A stretch of 64,000 nt of DNA from Peteryoungia ipomoeae (GCF_004912165.1 NZ_STGV01000002.1:62001-126000); one strand, 5' to 3'; counted from the first letter of the stretch, positions 36,071 to 45,783 are shown. Notes: generated by a model not told the origin, from the letters alone. Made by a program: numbers and translations.

Positions 36071-36817
36071 CTAAACCAGATTGTTTCGAACAGCATAGGC
36101 GATCGCTTCCGACCGCGTCTTGGTCGCCGTCTTTCGCATGACGCTCGTGATGTAGTTGTTGATCGTGTTGCGGGAGATGCCGAGAATCGTCGCGATCTCG
36201 TCGCTCGTCTTGCCCTCGGCGATCCAGTAGAGGCATTCCAGCTCGCGTTCCGTCAGATCGAAATCGCGGTCGCTCTTGTTTGCCTTGGCATTGGACAGGC
36301 TGACCGCGTAGCTGGCCAGAAGCCCTGTCTCGCGCAGGCGCTCCGGAGACAGAACGAGATCCTGCCGATAGAGAAGCAGCAAGGCCAGGCGATTGCGACC
36401 GACAGTCAACGTCATGGTGCAGTACTGCCGGCTCAAGCCTGCCGGGACAAAGGCATCGTCAGGGATGATTGCGTATTTCGGCTGCAAGACCGACAGGCAC
36501 TTTTCCAGCTCCGTCGAGCGGGAATAGGCGGTGGCCAATTCGCTTTCGAGACGCCGGACGAGATCGAACGGCCAATCGGACGCAACGACAAAATCCAGCC
36601 CGACTTCCTGAACGAGATCGTAGCGCGCAAGCAGATAGTGCGAGGCGCCGACATAATCGCATAGCAATCTGAGACACTGGGCCATGTCGCGCGACAATGC
36701 GGGCGAAACCAGCTTGCGGATGAGCACATCTCGTGATGACGACGCCCCGCCGGGCGCAGCGGCTGTCGGCTCAACCGGACGGCCCTTCAAACCACTCTTT
36801 GTGAGCTCGGCATCCAT
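36071..36817 (-). CDS. visN: LuxR-family motility master regulator VisN
   Basis: VisN is the partner of VisR. The 248-residue product has a sensor domain (about 30-180) and a C-terminal LuxR helix-turn-helix (about 185-246) with LTERELECLYWIAEGKTSDE and IATILGISRNTINNYITSVM. It is the first gene of the visN-visR pair. About 280 bases separate it from fliF, including the fliF terminator; no CGCAAG element is present, consistent with a position at the top of the hierarchy. Confidence 0.92.
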   Translation of the reverse strand: MDAELTKSGLKGRPVEPTAAAPGGASSSRDVLIRKLVSPALSRDMAQCLRLLCDYVGASHYLLARYDLVQEVGLDFVVASDWPFDLVRRLESELATAYSRSTELEKCLSVLQPKYAIIPDDAFVPAGLSRQYCTMTLTVGRNRLALLLLYRQDLVLSPERLRETGLLASYAVSLSNAKANKSDRDFDLTERELECLYWIAEGKTSDEIATILGISRNTINNYITSVMRKTATKTRSEAIAYAVRNNLV

Positions 36818-37041
36818 TCAATAGCCCCTTTGAACTGATCGCCTTGCAAGATCAATGCTTTCACCTGGTTGAAGCATAGACCCCGAATCGGCGCGGATCG
36901 TACCCCCAAACCCAACGAATCATGCAGATTACAAAATATAAAGTGGCACAGATCACAACGCAGGTCTTCCTCCTGCCCTTGATAAAGCATGCGCGGTCCA
37001 CGCCTATCGCTCAACACTGAGTTTTAGGGGGTAAAACGAAT

Positions 37042-37067
37042 AAAGCCGCACCTTGTGGTGCGGCTTT
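37042..37067 (-). terminator. Intrinsic terminator after fliF
   Basis: AAAGCCGCACC (37042-37052) and GGTGCGGCTTT (37057-37067) form an 11-bp perfect stem with a TTGT loop, 32 bases after the fliF stop. It separates the che-fliF run from visN. Confidence 0.85.
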
Positions 37068-37099
37068 GTCTCGTTTTGTCAGTTTTCGGTGTGACCCGA

Positions 37100-38794
37100 T
37101 CAGGCGGCGTTGTCGACAGCCCACTTGCGCAGGATCTTGGCGGCACGCTCCTCGGAGATTTCCACCATCCGCGCAAGGCGCCGCTCGGGGCCTTCCTTGA
37201 CGCGACGGTTGAAGCCACCATTCGGATCGTCGTCCATGGTGAGGAGGTCGTCGGTGGAATCGAAACCGAAGTCCGCACCGAAGCCGTCCATGAGACCGCC
37301 GCCGCCGCCAGCGCCCATCGGGGGCGAGAAATCGGGCAGCTCGAGACCTGCGGCCTGCTCGCCGATGCCACCTGCCAGAGCCGGCTCGCTGCCGCCGAAG
37401 CCGGCCGAGCGGACCATCGGACGGATGCCCATCCAGATGATGAGGAAGGCAACGGCAACAAAGGCGAGCGAGTTGATAATCCCGCCGACATTGCGGCTGA
37501 CGATTTCCATGAAGCCCGGGCCTGTCGCGGACTCTTCCAGAAGCTGGTTCTCAAGGAAGTCCATGGCTGTCAGCGTGACCACGTCGCCGCGCTGCTGGTC
37601 GAGACCGGCAGCCGAAGTGACGATCTTCTGCATTTCAGCGAGATAGGCATCGATCTTGGCCTGATCGACGGGCTCGCCGACCATGGTTGCGATACGGCCC
37701 CGGTTGACCACCACGGCCACAGAGATCTTCTCGACCGTATAGCTGTTCTTGACGGTCGCAACGGTCTTGCTGTTGATTTCGTAGTTGGTCTGCTCTTCTT
37801 TCTTGTCCTGCTCGTCAGACGATTCCGGCCCGCCTCCCCCGGCTTCCGGGGCGGCCTGCGGAATGTTCTGCTCGACCGTTGCCGCTGTATCGGACTGCCG
37901 CTGCAGCGACTTCTGCGCTTCCTTGGTCACGCGGACAGAGCGCTCGACGCGCGATTCCGGATCGTAGATCGTCTCCTGGATCTGCTGCGTATCGGTGTTG
38001 ATCTGCGCCGTGACGCTGGAGCGGAAGTTGTCCATACCCAGGAAGGGAGCCAGCGCCTTGTCGATATTGGTCTCGATCTCGTTTTGAACCGACTGGACGA
38101 CGCCAAGCGAGCGGGTTGCTTCGCCACCGCTTTCATCGCCCGCGGCCAGTAGCTGGCCGGTGGAATCGAGAATCGTGACGTCTTCCACTTCAAGCGCGGG
38201 CACCGATGAAGCGACCAGCTGGCGAATCGAGGCGGCAGCCTTGCGGCCGGCCTCGGACGATGCGCGGATCATGACGGAGGCGCTCGGCTTCTGTTCGCCG
38301 CGGCGGAAGTTGCCGACATCCGGCATCACGATGTGGACGCGGGCGGCAGCGATGCCAGCGATCTGCTGGATGGTCCGGGCGACTTCACCTTCCAGCGCGC
38401 GGACGCGGGTGACTTCCTGCATGAAGGAGGTGAGGCCAAGCGAGCCGACATTGTCGAAAAGCTCATAGCCGGCATTGGCGCTGTTCGGCAGACCGCGCTC
38501 TGCGAGAAGCAGACGCGCCTTGCCCGTCATGCCGGCAGTTACGCTGATGCTCTGGCCATCGCTGCCTGTCTCAAAATCGATGCCGGACTCGGCCAGGGCA
38601 ATGCTGATCTGATTGAGATCGACGGGCTCGAGGCCAACATAAAGCGTTTCATAGGAGGGTTTGTTGACGTAAAGGGCACCAGCGAGAATGAGAGCAAAAG
38701 AAACAATTGCAACGCCAGCCATGGCAAGCAGCTTGGCCTGCCCCATCGCGGCGAAATTCTTTGATACCTGAAGTAACTGATTTAACAGATTCAT
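37100..38794 (-). CDS. fliF: Flagellar MS-ring protein FliF
   Basis: FliF builds the membrane MS-ring. The start is taken as ATG at 38794 (MNLLNQLLQVSKNF); a TTG at 38812 is an in-frame alternative. The 564-residue product has an N-terminal membrane helix, the secretin-like RBM region with ARVHIVMPDVGNFRRGEQKP and VAVVVNRGRIATMVGEPVDQ, a second membrane helix (about 440-460) and a cytoplasmic tail ending ERAAKILRKWAVDNAA, the FliG-binding site. It follows cheT and has a CACAAG-N9-CTAA element. Confidence 0.96.
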   Translation of the reverse strand: MNLLNQLLQVSKNFAAMGQAKLLAMAGVAIVSFALILAGALYVNKPSYETLYVGLEPVDLNQISIALAESGIDFETGSDGQSISVTAGMTGKARLLLAERGLPNSANAGYELFDNVGSLGLTSFMQEVTRVRALEGEVARTIQQIAGIAAARVHIVMPDVGNFRRGEQKPSASVMIRASSEAGRKAAASIRQLVASSVPALEVEDVTILDSTGQLLAAGDESGGEATRSLGVVQSVQNEIETNIDKALAPFLGMDNFRSSVTAQINTDTQQIQETIYDPESRVERSVRVTKEAQKSLQRQSDTAATVEQNIPQAAPEAGGGGPESSDEQDKKEEQTNYEINSKTVATVKNSYTVEKISVAVVVNRGRIATMVGEPVDQAKIDAYLAEMQKIVTSAAGLDQQRGDVVTLTAMDFLENQLLEESATGPGFMEIVSRNVGGIINSLAFVAVAFLIIWMGIRPMVRSAGFGGSEPALAGGIGEQAAGLELPDFSPPMGAGGGGGLMDGFGADFGFDSTDDLLTMDDDPNGGFNRRVKEGPERRLARMVEISEERAAKILRKWAVDNAA

Positions 38795-38848
38795 TCTGTC
38801 TCGCACCCTCAAAACAAAGGTCAGGGCGTTCTTGCCCTCGGTGCGACC

Positions 38849-38870
38849 TTAGAAAGCGAAACTTGTGCGA
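38849..38870 (-). promoter_or_regulatory. CACAAG-N9-CTAA element upstream of fliF
   Basis: On the minus strand: CTCGCACAAG, nine bases, CTAA, with CACAAG at 38862-38867 and CTAA at 38849-38852. It lies 67 bases from the ATG at 38794, or 49 from the TTG at 38812. It suggests fliF is transcribed separately from the che operon. Confidence 0.5.
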
Positions 38871-38947
38871 GCGTTTCGTCGGGCTGATATGCCGAAATCA
38901 TTTCGGCAACCGGCCAATCCGGATCATGGGCATCCGGTTGAAATGGA

Positions 38948-39337
38948 TCAAAAGAAATCGAAGTCCCCGGCAGCCTTAATCAGCGGCTGCGAGTGGCCAT
39001 GGCGCAATCCAGCCCCCAGAGCCTTCTGCATGTCTGCGAGCTTGACGAGGCTCAGCGCGGTCGTCATGTCGATCATCCAGTCCGATGGGATGGATGCCGT
39101 GATGGTATCGATGAATTCCGCAAGACCGCGTGCCTTCTGGACAGCCAGATCAATTCCCTGCAGGACCTTCAGACCATCGGGATGCTCGAGCACATGCGGG
39201 CCACCCAATTCCAGCAGATGCGGCTCGACACGCTCGATCAGATAGGCAACGTCATGCAGTTCGCTGACGATGCGCATCAAGATCTCGGGCAGTTCTTCCT
39301 GGAGATCCTGAGGTCCAGAATTTGTATCTTTGTGCAT
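38948..39337 (-). CDS. cheT: Chemotaxis protein CheT (CheZ-like motif)
   Basis: Last gene of the che operon (orf10 in the older S. meliloti naming). The ATG at 39337 follows the cheD stop by 13 bases; an in-frame TTG further upstream would overlap cheD. The 129-residue product is mostly helical. VLQGIDLAVQKARGLAEFI contains Asp63-x-x-x-Gln67, matching the DxxxQ catalytic motif of CheZ phosphatases. The C terminus GDFDFF resembles the acidic/aromatic CheY-tethering peptide of CheZ. I infer a CheY-P phosphatase role. Confidence 0.8.
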   Translation of the reverse strand: MHKDTNSGPQDLQEELPEILMRIVSELHDVAYLIERVEPHLLELGGPHVLEHPDGLKVLQGIDLAVQKARGLAEFIDTITASIPSDWMIDMTTALSLVKLADMQKALGAGLRHGHSQPLIKAAGDFDFF

Positions 39338-39350
39338 CCGATTTCCAATA

Positions 39351-39905
39351 TCAGAAAAACTCAATTGATGTTTCCACGGGCTTCGACACAGGTGCCGGAC
39401 GCTGTTCCATGGCGACCGTCTTCTGCGTTTCCGCGCCCGTTAGCGGATATTGCCGAGCCCGACCGCTGACTGGCCAGAACTCCAGCTTACGCCCATGCTC
39501 GCCGCCCGTCGAGGAACCGACAACCTTGATGCCTTCGTCCCGCAGGAATTGCATTGCGAAGGCGGCGTTCTGTTCCCCGACATTCGAGAATGTCGCAATC
39601 GTCTTGGCTCCGCCAAAAATCTTGGCTTCCAGCCTGTCTCTCCGGGCGCCCTTCTTGAGCAGCCCGTTGATCAGCAGTTCCATCAAGTGAACCCCGTAAC
39701 GTGTGGCGTCGCCGCCACCAGCACCGGGGACCGCCGAGCCCGGCAGGAGGAAGTGGTTCATGCCCCCTACCCCCGCAATCGGATCTCGGATGCAGGCAGC
39801 AACGCACGAGCCGAGGATCGTCGATAGGACCACATTCGGGTCGTTCACGACTTTCCATTCGCCTTGTATGATATGGACGCGCTTTGCTGCACTGTCGTCA
39901 ATCAT
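39351..39905 (-). CDS. cheD: Chemoreceptor glutamine deamidase CheD
   Basis: CheD deamidates glutamines in chemoreceptors and modulates adaptation. The 184-residue product shows the catalytic region [20 protein letters not shown] (Cys in GSC), the His of MNHFLLPG and the block [20 protein letters not shown], all family hallmarks. The start overlaps the cheY2 stop by four bases. Confidence 0.95.
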   Translation of the reverse strand: MIDDSAAKRVHIIQGEWKVVNDPNVVLSTILGSCVAACIRDPIAGVGGMNHFLLPGSAVPGAGGGDATRYGVHLMELLINGLLKKGARRDRLEAKIFGGAKTIATFSNVGEQNAAFAMQFLRDEGIKVVGSSTGGEHGRKLEFWPVSGRARQYPLTGAETQKTVAMEQRPAPVSKPVETSIEFF

Positions 39906-40291
39906 TTTAGTGCTCCGAATACAGCCTCGATGGCCGCCTTCATTTTTTCGATGGTGAACGGCTTGGCGAGAACATTGTTGGCGCCGAGCTGGGCCGCCTT
40001 CTGGACCAGCGCACGGTCGCCCTGTGCGGTGAGAATGATGAAGGCTGCCTTCTTGGTGTTCGGGTTTGTACGAACTGCCTGAAGAAGACCGAGACCATCC
40101 ATCTTCGGCATGTTGAAGTCAGAGATGACAAGGTGATGGGGCTGCTGCTCCATGATTTTCATGCCCTGCTCGCCATCGCCGGCGGCAGTGATCTGCTTGA
40201 AGCCGAGCTGGGTCAGGGCATCGCTTAGGAGGAGGCGACTGGTGACCTGATCGTCAACGATCAGAACTTTGATTTTTTCGGCTAGTGACAT
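39902..40291 (-). CDS. cheY2: Chemotaxis response regulator CheY2
   Basis: Single-domain receiver. The ATG at 40291 overlaps the cheB stop as TAATG, although the frame is open far upstream into cheB. The 129-residue product has D13/D14, phospho-acceptor D58 in [15 protein letters not shown], and Lys110 in VLAKPF. In S. meliloti CheY2-P is the one that slows the motor while CheY1 drains phosphate. The paralogue assignment is by operon position. Confidence 0.95.
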   Translation of the reverse strand: MSLAEKIKVLIVDDQVTSRLLLSDALTQLGFKQITAAGDGEQGMKIMEQQPHHLVISDFNMPKMDGLGLLQAVRTNPNTKKAAFIILTAQGDRALVQKAAQLGANNVLAKPFTIEKMKAAIEAVFGALK

Positions 40292-41346
40292 TATTCGATA
40301 CCTTCTTTTCGGGCGGCAGTGAGCTTGAGGATTTCCTCCCCAATGGAACCGAGGGGTAGTTGTTGCTCCACGGCGCCCAGTTCCTGGGCGACGCGCGGCA
40401 TTCCGTAGACCACGCAGGTCTTTTCGTTCTGACCGATGGTGCTTGCACCGGCGTGACGCATTTTCAGCAGGCCAGAGGCGCCATCGCGCCCCATGCCGGT
40501 CAGGATGACACCAACCGCATTGCGGCCGGCAAGTTCCGCAACCGAATCGAACAGCACATCCACCGAGGGGCGATGTCCGTTGACCGGAGCGCGCTCGACC
40601 AACCGGCAGCAGGGCGCCGACGCGTTTGCGACCTGCAGATGACGATCGCCGCCGGGGGCCAGATAGATCTTGCCGATCTCGAGCCGAGCGCCGTCGGTTG
40701 CCTCTTCGACGACAGGAGCGCAGAGACGGTTGAGGCGCTCCGCGAAGCTCTTGGTAAATGTCGAGGGCATGTGCTGCGTAATGACCGTGGGCGGGCAATT
40801 GCGCGGAAACTTTTGCAAAACCGTGATCAGCGCTTCCACACCGCCCGTCGAAGACCCGATGGCCACGATCTTGCGCCCGACGCGGAATTCCTTTGCGGGA
40901 ACCACAGGAGCAGGCGCAGGCTGCACCGAGCGCGCCGACGGCTGGAAACGATGCTGCGAGCGGGCCGCAGCCTTGACCTTGTCGGCCAGCTCGCCAAAGG
41001 GCCGTGGTTCACCCGGCTGCGGTTTCGCCACACAATCAAAGGCACCGATTTCAAGCGCCGCGAGCGTGGCCTCGGCACCCCGATGCGTCATGGTCGAGAC
41101 CATGATCACCGGCATTGGCCTCAGCTTCATGATCTTTTCGAGAAACTCCAGACCGTTCATGTTCGGCATCTCGATGTCGAGCGTAACGACATCGGGATTG
41201 AGTTGCTTGATCGCGGCGCGAGCTTCCATGGCGTCGCCGGCCTGGCCGACCACATTCACGTCGGGATCCTGATTGAGGACCGCAGTGATCAGGCCGCGCA
41301 TGGTTGGGCTGTCATCGACGACGAGGACGCGTGCGGGTGATGCCAT
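40291..41346 (-). CDS. cheB: Chemoreceptor methylesterase/deamidase CheB
   Basis: CheB removes receptor methyl groups when phosphorylated. The ATG at 41346 overlaps the cheR stop (TAATG). The 351-residue product has a receiver domain with D57 ([16 protein letters not shown]) and, after a Pro/Ala linker, the esterase domain. Ser166 in IGSSTGG, His193 in [16 protein letters not shown] and Asp in [11 protein letters not shown] form the catalytic triad. Confidence 0.97.
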   Translation of the reverse strand: MASPARVLVVDDSPTMRGLITAVLNQDPDVNVVGQAGDAMEARAAIKQLNPDVVTLDIEMPNMNGLEFLEKIMKLRPMPVIMVSTMTHRGAEATLAALEIGAFDCVAKPQPGEPRPFGELADKVKAAARSQHRFQPSARSVQPAPAPVVPAKEFRVGRKIVAIGSSTGGVEALITVLQKFPRNCPPTVITQHMPSTFTKSFAERLNRLCAPVVEEATDGARLEIGKIYLAPGGDRHLQVANASAPCCRLVERAPVNGHRPSVDVLFDSVAELAGRNAVGVILTGMGRDGASGLLKMRHAGASTIGQNEKTCVVYGMPRVAQELGAVEQQLPLGSIGEEILKLTAARKEGIE

Positions 41347-42248
41347 TATTTGCGCCCTCCATTCTTGCCGAGATAGCGGTAGGTGGTGATACCGATATTG
41401 TCGAAATCGTTCTTCGGATCCCCCGAAACGCGTTCCGAATGCCCGATATAGAGGTGGCCGCCAACCGGCAGGAGGTCGGCGAAACGAGTCCAGATACGCA
41501 CCTGGGTCGGCTCGTCGAAATAGATCACGACGTTGCGGCAGAAGATGACGTCGAACTGTCCCTTGAAGGGCCATTGGGTCATCAGATTGAGTTCGTTGAA
41601 GGTAATGATCCGTTTCAGCCGGTCGTCGACCTGATGCTTGCGGCGACCACCGACATCGACCTCCTTGAACCACTGCTTGCGCATGGCCGGCGACACGGTT
41701 TCCAGCGCCTGGTCGTCATAGGCACCCTGGCGGGCGATCGCCAGAATCTTCGGATCGATATCCGTTGCGAGGATCTTGAAATCGTAGTCCGCCGCATTGG
41801 GGAATGCCGTCAGAACCGTCAGCGCGATCGAATAGGGCTCCTGCCCGTCAGAACAGGCAGCCGACCAGATGCGCACCCGGCCACCGGCCTTGGCGCGGGC
41901 GATGAGGCCGGGGAGGACTTCGTCACGCAGATGCTCGAAGTGGTGATTTTCGCGGAAGAAACGGGTGAAGTTCGTCGTCAGATGCGAAAGCATCTCCCGG
42001 CGCTCCGCCGAACCTTCCGGGGACGATACAAGCTGGCAATAGGCGCGAAAACCCGAGAGACCGAGGTTGCGGATATGTTTCGACAGACGCGAGTATACCA
42101 GCGAAGCCTTTGAATCGTTGAGAGCGATCCCGGCATCCGAATAGATCATCGCTGCAATCTCGTTCAGATCGCGCCGCGTCAGCGGATACTCCCCGCTGGC
42201 GAGGACTTCATCGTCCGAAAGACGAGAACTCTGGACTTTTACGGTCAT
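41346..42248 (-). CDS. cheR: Chemoreceptor methyltransferase CheR
   Basis: CheR methylates receptor glutamates with S-adenosylmethionine. The 300-residue product has a helical N-terminal domain (to about residue 95) and the Rossmann domain, with [24 protein letters not shown] (SAM loop) and [20 protein letters not shown], all diagnostic. The start overlaps the cheW stop by four bases. Confidence 0.97.
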   Translation of the reverse strand: MTVKVQSSRLSDDEVLASGEYPLTRRDLNEIAAMIYSDAGIALNDSKASLVYSRLSKHIRNLGLSGFRAYCQLVSSPEGSAERREMLSHLTTNFTRFFRENHHFEHLRDEVLPGLIARAKAGGRVRIWSAACSDGQEPYSIALTVLTAFPNAADYDFKILATDIDPKILAIARQGAYDDQALETVSPAMRKQWFKEVDVGGRRKHQVDDRLKRIITFNELNLMTQWPFKGQFDVIFCRNVVIYFDEPTQVRIWTRFADLLPVGGHLYIGHSERVSGDPKNDFDNIGITTYRYLGKNGGRK

Positions 42249-42712
42249 GCGGCTTCGCTTTCGGAGTCGTTGAACAAACCACCCAGCTCGATCAGACAGA
42301 TCATGCGGTTCTCAAAGGCAAGAATTCCGCGTGCGTACTGCTTTTCGAGATCAGATGAGATCTCAGGCGTCGGTTGAATATTCTCGTCGGTCACTGTGAG
42401 GATGTCTGAAACAGCATCCACCAGAAGGCCAACCACTCGTGTTTTCACCTGCGCCACGATGATGACATGACGCTGTGTCGGCTCTGCCGGCTTCATGCCG
42501 AGCCGGAGGGAGAGATCGACAATCGGCAGCACAGCGCCACGCAGATTGATCACTCCCAGAACATAATGCGGGGCGTGCGGTAGAGGCGTGGCCTGTGTCC
42601 AGCCTCTAATTTCACGCACCGACATCACGTTGACGCAAAATTCCTGATCTCCGATCCGGAAGGCGATGAGCTCCCGATTGCCGGCGACCAAGTTTTTCAC
42701 CGCATGCTGCAT
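42245..42712 (-). CDS. cheW: Chemotaxis coupling protein CheW
   Basis: CheW couples receptors to CheA. The ATG at 42712 gives 155 residues and lies just after the cheA stop; an in-frame TTG five codons earlier would overlap cheA. The product contains LIAFRIGDQEFCVNVMSVRE, YVLGVINLRGAVLPIVDLSL and VVGLLVDAVSDILTVTDENI, typical of the SH3-like CheW fold. Confidence 0.96.
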   Translation of the reverse strand: MQHAVKNLVAGNRELIAFRIGDQEFCVNVMSVREIRGWTQATPLPHAPHYVLGVINLRGAVLPIVDLSLRLGMKPAEPTQRHVIIVAQVKTRVVGLLVDAVSDILTVTDENIQPTPEISSDLEKQYARGILAFENRMICLIELGGLFNDSESEAA

Positions 42713-42716
42713 TCTC

Positions 42717-44969
42717 TTATCCCGCAACTGCCAAGGACATTTCCTGTTTCAGTGACTGACCGCGCGAAGCGGCAACCACGGCGTCCACATCAAGGATCAG
42801 CGCGACCCGGCCATCGCCGAGGATGGTGGCAGCCGCGATACCCGGCACGTGGGTGTAGTTGGCTTCGAGCGACTTGATGACGACCTGACGCTGCCCCTGG
42901 ATCGCGTCGACCATAAGGGCGCGCTGACCGCCACCTTCGGATTCGACCAGAAGAGCCACACCCTCGACCGGATTGGCCTGCGTGCCGCGGAAGTTCAGGA
43001 TCCGGCCGACATCCACCAGCGGGCAGAAGGAATTGCGGATCGAGATCAGGCGCTGGTTGGCACCGAAGGAGTGAATGTTCTGCGCTTCCGGCTGGAGCGT
43101 TTCGACGATCGCGGTCAGCGGTACGACGAGGGTCTGGCCGGCAACCGTCACCACCATGCCATCCAGGACGGCAAGCGTCAGCGGCAGGCTCATGGTGAAG
43201 GTCGAGCCGTGACCCGGACGCGAGGTGATCGAGATGCGGCCGCCGAGCGCCTGGATGGAGCGCTTGACCACGTCCATGCCAACGCCACGGCCGGAGATGT
43301 CGGAGATCTTGTCCGCAGTCGAGAAGCCGGGGGCGAAGATCAGGTTGTCGATTTCTTCGTCCGTCAGGTTGGCATCCGGCGAAATCAGTTCGTTGTCGAT
43401 CGCCTTCTGCTTGACGCGCTCGCGGTTGATACCGGCGCCGTCGTCAACCAGCTCGATCACGATACGGCCCGAGCGATGCTTTGCCGTCAGCTTGATCGTG
43501 CCTTCCGGATCCTTGCCGGCGGCTGTACGCTTTTCCGGGCTTTCGATGCCGTGGTCGACGGCATTGCGGATCATGTGAGTCAGCGGTTCGGCCAGCTTGT
43601 CGATGACGGTCTTGTCGACTTCGGTGTTTTCGCCTTCCGTCACAAGACGGATCGACTTGCCGACCATGTCGGCCACTTCACGAACGATACGCGACATGCG
43701 CTGGAAGACCGGCTTCACCGGCTGCGCACGGATCGCCATGACCGAGTCCTGGATCTCGCGGGTGAGCTGCTGCAGCTCTTCAAGCCCCATATTGATCGAG
43801 GAGGTTCCGTTGTTGTCGTTCTCGATGACGCTCTGCGAGAGCATCGCCTGATTGATGACAAGCTCGCCAACGAGGTTGATCAGGCGGTCGACGCGGTCGA
43901 GATCGACGCGGATCGTCTGGCCAGCTGTGGAGTTGGCAGCGGTTGCGGCGGCAGCGGCTGCGGCAGCGGCGGCAGCCGGGGATTCCTTCTTCTCCACCTT
44001 GGCAGCTGTGGCAGTCATCTTCATGACATTGCTTGCCGTCTGGGCGGCGTCGACAGCCTGTGCGACATCAGCGGAATCCGACTGAACCTCAGGGCCGTCA
44101 TCGAGCATCGACAAGTCAAAGGGGACGGCAACCATCGGTGGCTCTTCGCCAGCCGGTGCCTGTTCCTCGACAAGCTTCACATCGAGATCGCAATCCCATT
44201 CTGCAAATTCGAAAACCTGCCGGATCGCTTCTTCGCCCTTCTGCGCCTGGATCTTGATCGTCCAGTGGAAGTAGGCGCCTTCTGGATCGATATCGTCCAG
44301 CGAGGGCAGATCGTCCATATTGCAGTTGATCGTCATTTCGCCGAGACGAGCGAGGTCGCGCAGCAGCAGGGCTGCCTCGTTACCCTTGGCATAGAGATCG
44401 CGGCGTGGCTTGAACGTCACATCGAACGTCGGCACGTTGGTTTCGGTCTCTTCACCGTCAAAGCCGTCAAAGGTGAAGGGGATCGGCTGGAATCCGCTGT
44501 CATCCGTCGGCGCTGCTTTTTCGACAACCGGTGCAGGTGCGGGCGCGGCTTTGGCGACAACCGGTGCAGCGGACGCAGCTGGCGTCTCACCATTGGCAAG
44601 CGCTTCCAGCTCCTTGACCAGACCGCTCGAGCGGCTTTCATCTACGCTGCCGCCGTCGCGCGAGGCGGTGACGAGGTCAGCCAGCACGTCGGCCGACTTC
44701 AGCATCACCTTCATCACTTCAGGGCCGGGTTCCAGCTTGTTGGATCGAACGCAATCAAGAGTGGTCTCGAAGACGTGTGCGAAGGCAACCAGGTCATCGA
44801 GACCGAAGGCGCCGGCACCGCCCTTGATGGAGTGCACCGCACGGAACACGGCGTTGACCGTTTCCGGATCGCGATCCCCATCGTTCATTTTCAGAAGACC
44901 GGATTCCAGTTCAGCGAGCTGTTCCTCGCATTCCTGGAAAAAGATCTCTTTGATTTCGTTCATATCCAT
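42717..44969 (-). CDS. cheA: Chemotaxis histidine kinase CheA
   Basis: CheA is the sensor kinase that phosphorylates CheY and CheB. The 750-residue product has an HPt domain with His46 in FRAVHSIKGGAGAFG, a long variable linker with CheY-binding P2, and an Ala-run (about 340-356). The dimerisation and ATPase domains follow (HMIRNAVDHGIESPEKR, VELVDDGAGINRERVKQKAI, GRGVGMDVVKRSIQALGGRI), then a CheW-like C-terminal domain. It is longer than E. coli CheA (654). Confidence 0.97.
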   Translation of the reverse strand: MDMNEIKEIFFQECEEQLAELESGLLKMNDGDRDPETVNAVFRAVHSIKGGAGAFGLDDLVAFAHVFETTLDCVRSNKLEPGPEVMKVMLKSADVLADLVTASRDGGSVDESRSSGLVKELEALANGETPAASAAPVVAKAAPAPAPVVEKAAPTDDSGFQPIPFTFDGFDGEETETNVPTFDVTFKPRRDLYAKGNEAALLLRDLARLGEMTINCNMDDLPSLDDIDPEGAYFHWTIKIQAQKGEEAIRQVFEFAEWDCDLDVKLVEEQAPAGEEPPMVAVPFDLSMLDDGPEVQSDSADVAQAVDAAQTASNVMKMTATAAKVEKKESPAAAAAAAAAAATAANSTAGQTIRVDLDRVDRLINLVGELVINQAMLSQSVIENDNNGTSSINMGLEELQQLTREIQDSVMAIRAQPVKPVFQRMSRIVREVADMVGKSIRLVTEGENTEVDKTVIDKLAEPLTHMIRNAVDHGIESPEKRTAAGKDPEGTIKLTAKHRSGRIVIELVDDGAGINRERVKQKAIDNELISPDANLTDEEIDNLIFAPGFSTADKISDISGRGVGMDVVKRSIQALGGRISITSRPGHGSTFTMSLPLTLAVLDGMVVTVAGQTLVVPLTAIVETLQPEAQNIHSFGANQRLISIRNSFCPLVDVGRILNFRGTQANPVEGVALLVESEGGGQRALMVDAIQGQRQVVIKSLEANYTHVPGIAAATILGDGRVALILDVDAVVAASRGQSLKQEMSLAVAG

Positions 44970-44985
44970 AGGAGAAATTCCCGGC

Positions 44986-45351
44986 TTAGGCGGTTACACG
45001 CTCGATGGCATCGATCAGCTTGGTCGGGTCAAACGGCTTGACGATCCAACCGGTCGCACCGGCCTGGCGGGCACGGTTCTTTTTCTCAGCGTCGCTTTCC
45101 GTGGTCAGAACCAGAATCGGAACGGCGCGATACTTGTCATTCTTGCGAACACCCTCGATGAAGCCGAAGCCATCGAGACGCGGCATGTTGATGTCGGTGA
45201 CGATGACATCGGGATTGCACTCTTCGAGGACTTCCAGACCTTCTACGCCGTCTTCGGCCTGAATGGTCTCGAAGCCAGCATTGTTCAGGGTGACCAGCAG
45301 CATGTTTCTGATGGTTCTGGAGTCGTCCACGGTCAGGACTTTTTTCTTCAT
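44986..45351 (-). CDS. cheY1: Chemotaxis response regulator CheY1
   Basis: Single-domain receiver, 121 residues, with D9/D10, phospho-acceptor D53 (PDVIVTDINMPRLDGFG), Thr in LVLTTESDAEKKNRARQAGA and Lys104 in GWIVKPFD. It is placed between cheS and cheA as in S. meliloti, where CheY1 acts as a phosphate sink for CheY2. The function assignment is by position. Confidence 0.94.
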   Translation of the reverse strand: MKKKVLTVDDSRTIRNMLLVTLNNAGFETIQAEDGVEGLEVLEECNPDVIVTDINMPRLDGFGFIEGVRKNDKYRAVPILVLTTESDAEKKNRARQAGATGWIVKPFDPTKLIDAIERVTA

Positions 45352-45650
45352 TTCCGGATCTCCTTGGCGAGCAGATGATCGATGTTGACGCCGATTAGTT
45401 GCATTGTCTTCAGGAAGGCCTCAGAGGCCTTTTCAAACGAGAGAGGATGCTTGTCGGATTCCCATGCCTTGGCTGCCGCCATAAGAACCTGGACGCATTG
45501 CGTGCCAACCCGCTCTACCCCCGATGCGTCGATGGCCAGAGGCGCACCGCGCAAAGACAAGAGATTGGCCTTGAGGTTCGAGGCCTCGTTCAGGTCCAGA
45601 ACTGCCGGAAGTTTCAAGCCCTTCCGATCGCCTTTCTTAGTTGCCATCAT
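45348..45650 (-). CDS. cheS: STAS-domain chemotaxis protein CheS
   Basis: A 100-residue STAS-like protein (orf2 of the rhizobial che operon). In S. meliloti it binds the CheA P2 region and speeds dephosphorylation of CheY1. The sequence LPAVLDLNEASNLKANLLSL and PLAIDASGVERVGTQCVQVL match the STAS fold (ranges 15-65), followed by an amphipathic helix. The start overlaps nothing upstream, and its stop overlaps the cheY1 start by four bases. Confidence 0.88.
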   Translation of the reverse strand: MMATKKGDRKGLKLPAVLDLNEASNLKANLLSLRGAPLAIDASGVERVGTQCVQVLMAAAKAWESDKHPLSFEKASEAFLKTMQLIGVNIDHLLAKEIRK

Positions 45651-45783
45651 TCATTTCCTTGTCTTACGAGGCAGAGTCTTTCACTGCCGAACAGTCGTCT
45701 CGGTTGAGCCAATCTCACGGTGTGTCTGTTCGCCCTGTCCGCCCCTAGGTTTCTTGTGTATCGCAAGGTGGTAAACAATCTTC

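Noticed and set aside
39902-40798. 298-codon version of cheY2 extending far into cheB
   Set aside because: Only the last 129 residues are receiver sequence; the TAATG overlap with cheB fixes the start at 40291.
42849-45041. 730-codon open frame on the plus strand opposite cheA
   Set aside because: Pure shadow of cheA; the cheA motifs on the other strand are unambiguous.
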